A stretch of 31,368 nt of DNA, taken from Pleurotus djamor (taxonomy: Eukaryota; Basidiomycota; Agaricomycetes; Agaricales; Pleurotaceae). How positions within the stretch are numbered: position 1 is the stretch's first letter; the number at the start of each line of letters is the position of its first letter. The position numbers and the translations under genes are program-made. The DNA lies in the NCBI GenBank assembly GCA_029747585.1, contig JAPEVF010000204.1:40525-71892 (forward strand). The letters are read 5' to 3'. The notes under the pieces are model-generated. The model ran no database searches. It saw nothing but the letters and a program-made list of their open reading frames with translations, and was not told the origin of the DNA. Below, piece after piece: positions 30,347-31,368 of this stretch.

Positions 30347-31368
30347 ATGCCCACCAATGAGACCGTCACAAATAGTAGTCCTCTTCTCCACTACGCGCCT
30401 CCCGGTGCTTGGAACAGTGCAGAGCCCAGCGATCCTCTTCTTGTAAGCCGTCTATTACATCGCTTGTTGCCGCGGGTTGCTCAGCTGGTTATGTAGTCCA
30501 GTTATGGCATGGGAGGCTACCGGTCAACCAACTCGACAGGTGGAAAGGGTAGGGTTTCCGTTTCATGGAGGGGATCTGGCGTATGGTGCGCTTTAACTGC
30601 TTCCTTGCATTCACCAACTGATTATATATCCGCAGGATTTATGGGGGTTATCGAAACAGGCTCGGTCCCTATCAAGTGGCCCTTGACGGAGTCACGGAAA
30701 CATTTCCTGGGTTTACCCCAGGAGACACTGAAGCAGCGGACTACGTGCTGTTTAGCCAGCGTGACCTCGATCACTCCTTGATACACAGTCTGGAGTTGGT
30801 AAACCTGGGTGGGGACGATCAAGTGTTAGACTTGAGCTTTGTAAGCATTCACTGTCCACTATGTGTTTCGCATATATATCTCAACGCTTCTTCCTTTCTC
30901 TTCCACTTAGGTCGTCTTTCAGCACGACGAAGGTGTTAACGAGGCGCAGATTGAACCTTCAATCATGACAAGTCATTCTCGATCATCCAAGTACGTTCGC
31001 CTTCTCAACGTCCTCGTCGTTCCTTACTCATTCATATGCAGCAAAACTTCGGTCATCATCGGTGTCACAATAATATCTGTCTTTTCGGCAATCCTCTTTT
31101 GCATGGCCTTCTTCTGGCTTAGGCAAAGACGGTTGAGGAGGAAATATGTGGATGAAGTTCTTCCCGACCCTTTCCTCATGTCACAACATACCCTCAGCGT
31201 CGCTGTTGGTTCTACCACTCCTTCATCCCTTTCTCGAAAGTCGTCCGTCAATACCTCCACCACTCGCAGCCATCCGATGTCTCGCGGAGCTTCCACCCAC
31301 ACACATCGCTCCGTTGCAAGCCCAGTTTCCCCCCTCGGACCATTCGCAAGGCAGCCAGCAACCCTACA
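30347..31368 (+). CDS. Single-pass membrane protein, partial (3' end off window)
   Basis: This has the usual layout of a large uncharacterised basidiomycete family: an extracellular beta-rich domain, one membrane helix and a Ser-rich cytoplasmic tail. Exons: 30347-30442, 30497-30585, 30636-30840, 30911-30990, 31042 to the window end. Family-like stretches are SSPLLHYAPPGAW, GSGVWIYGGYRNRLGPYQVALDG and LHSLELVNLGGDDQVLDLSF. The membrane helix is about 161-183 (SVIIGVTIISVFSAILFCMA), followed by basic LRQRRLRRKY, which fixes the tail inside. The tail is rich in Ser/Thr and carries SPVSP-type sites. An in-frame ATG at 30143 would add 68 residues; no clear signal peptide is seen from either start. 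The stop codon is not in the window. Confidence 0.8.

Overview
The window looks like nuclear DNA of a filamentous basidiomycete, probably an Agaricomycete. Genes are packed on both strands and split by many short GT-AG introns, mostly 48-70 nt. Conserved housekeeping proteins read cleanly only after these introns are removed. They sit beside families typical of agaric genomes: F-box-like proteins with disordered linkers, DUF262 proteins, GNAT acetyltransferases, degenerate C2H2 proteins and single-pass receptor-like membrane proteins. I cannot name the species. The sequence carries scattered N bases (dense at 1-925 and 3356-4646, then around 10036-10060, 16942 and 30047-30053). Two reading-frame breaks sit exactly at N bases and are probably base-call errors.

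Layout. 1-1137: low-quality end with nothing assignable. 1138-5510 (-): SMC2, the condensin ATPase. 6405-8422 (+): F-box-like protein A. 9064-12475 (-): DUF262 (GmrSD N-terminal type) protein with a long basic disordered tail. 13320-15375 (-): F-box-like protein B, a paralogue of A. 15822-16355 (+): TRM112, the methyltransferase activator. 16621-17260 (+): GNAT acetyltransferase 1. 17302-17385 (-): tRNA-Glu(CUC) with a 12-nt intron. 17502-19135 (-): OMA1-type mitochondrial metalloprotease. 19391-20008 (+): GNAT acetyltransferase 2. 20121-21132 (-): RRP45, an exosome subunit. 21496-22984 (-) and 24282-25230 (+): two divergent paralogous three-finger zinc proteins, with a weak ORF between them. 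25608-28437 (+): a 5-oxoprolinase/hydantoinase A protein that stops where the HyuB half normally begins. 28713-29631 (+): typical 2-Cys peroxiredoxin. 29784-29855 (+): a second tRNA-Glu(CUC), without an intron. 30347-31368 (+): single-pass membrane protein running off the end.

The genes do not form one pathway. Housekeeping functions (chromosome condensation, RNA processing, tRNA and translation-factor methylation, mitochondrial quality control, peroxide detoxification) alternate with lineage-specific families. The most striking property is local duplication: four paralogous pairs (F-box, GNAT, zinc finger, tRNA-Glu) lie within 31 kb, in inverted, direct, divergent and inverted arrangement respectively. 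Other points of note are a 15-nt microexon carrying most of the OMA1 zinc-binding motif, a 10-nt microexon in the DUF262 gene, the tRNA pair with identical exons but only one intron, and two ACGCGT boxes in an SMC2 intron. I found no transposon, CRISPR array, rRNA gene or recognisable biosynthetic cluster.
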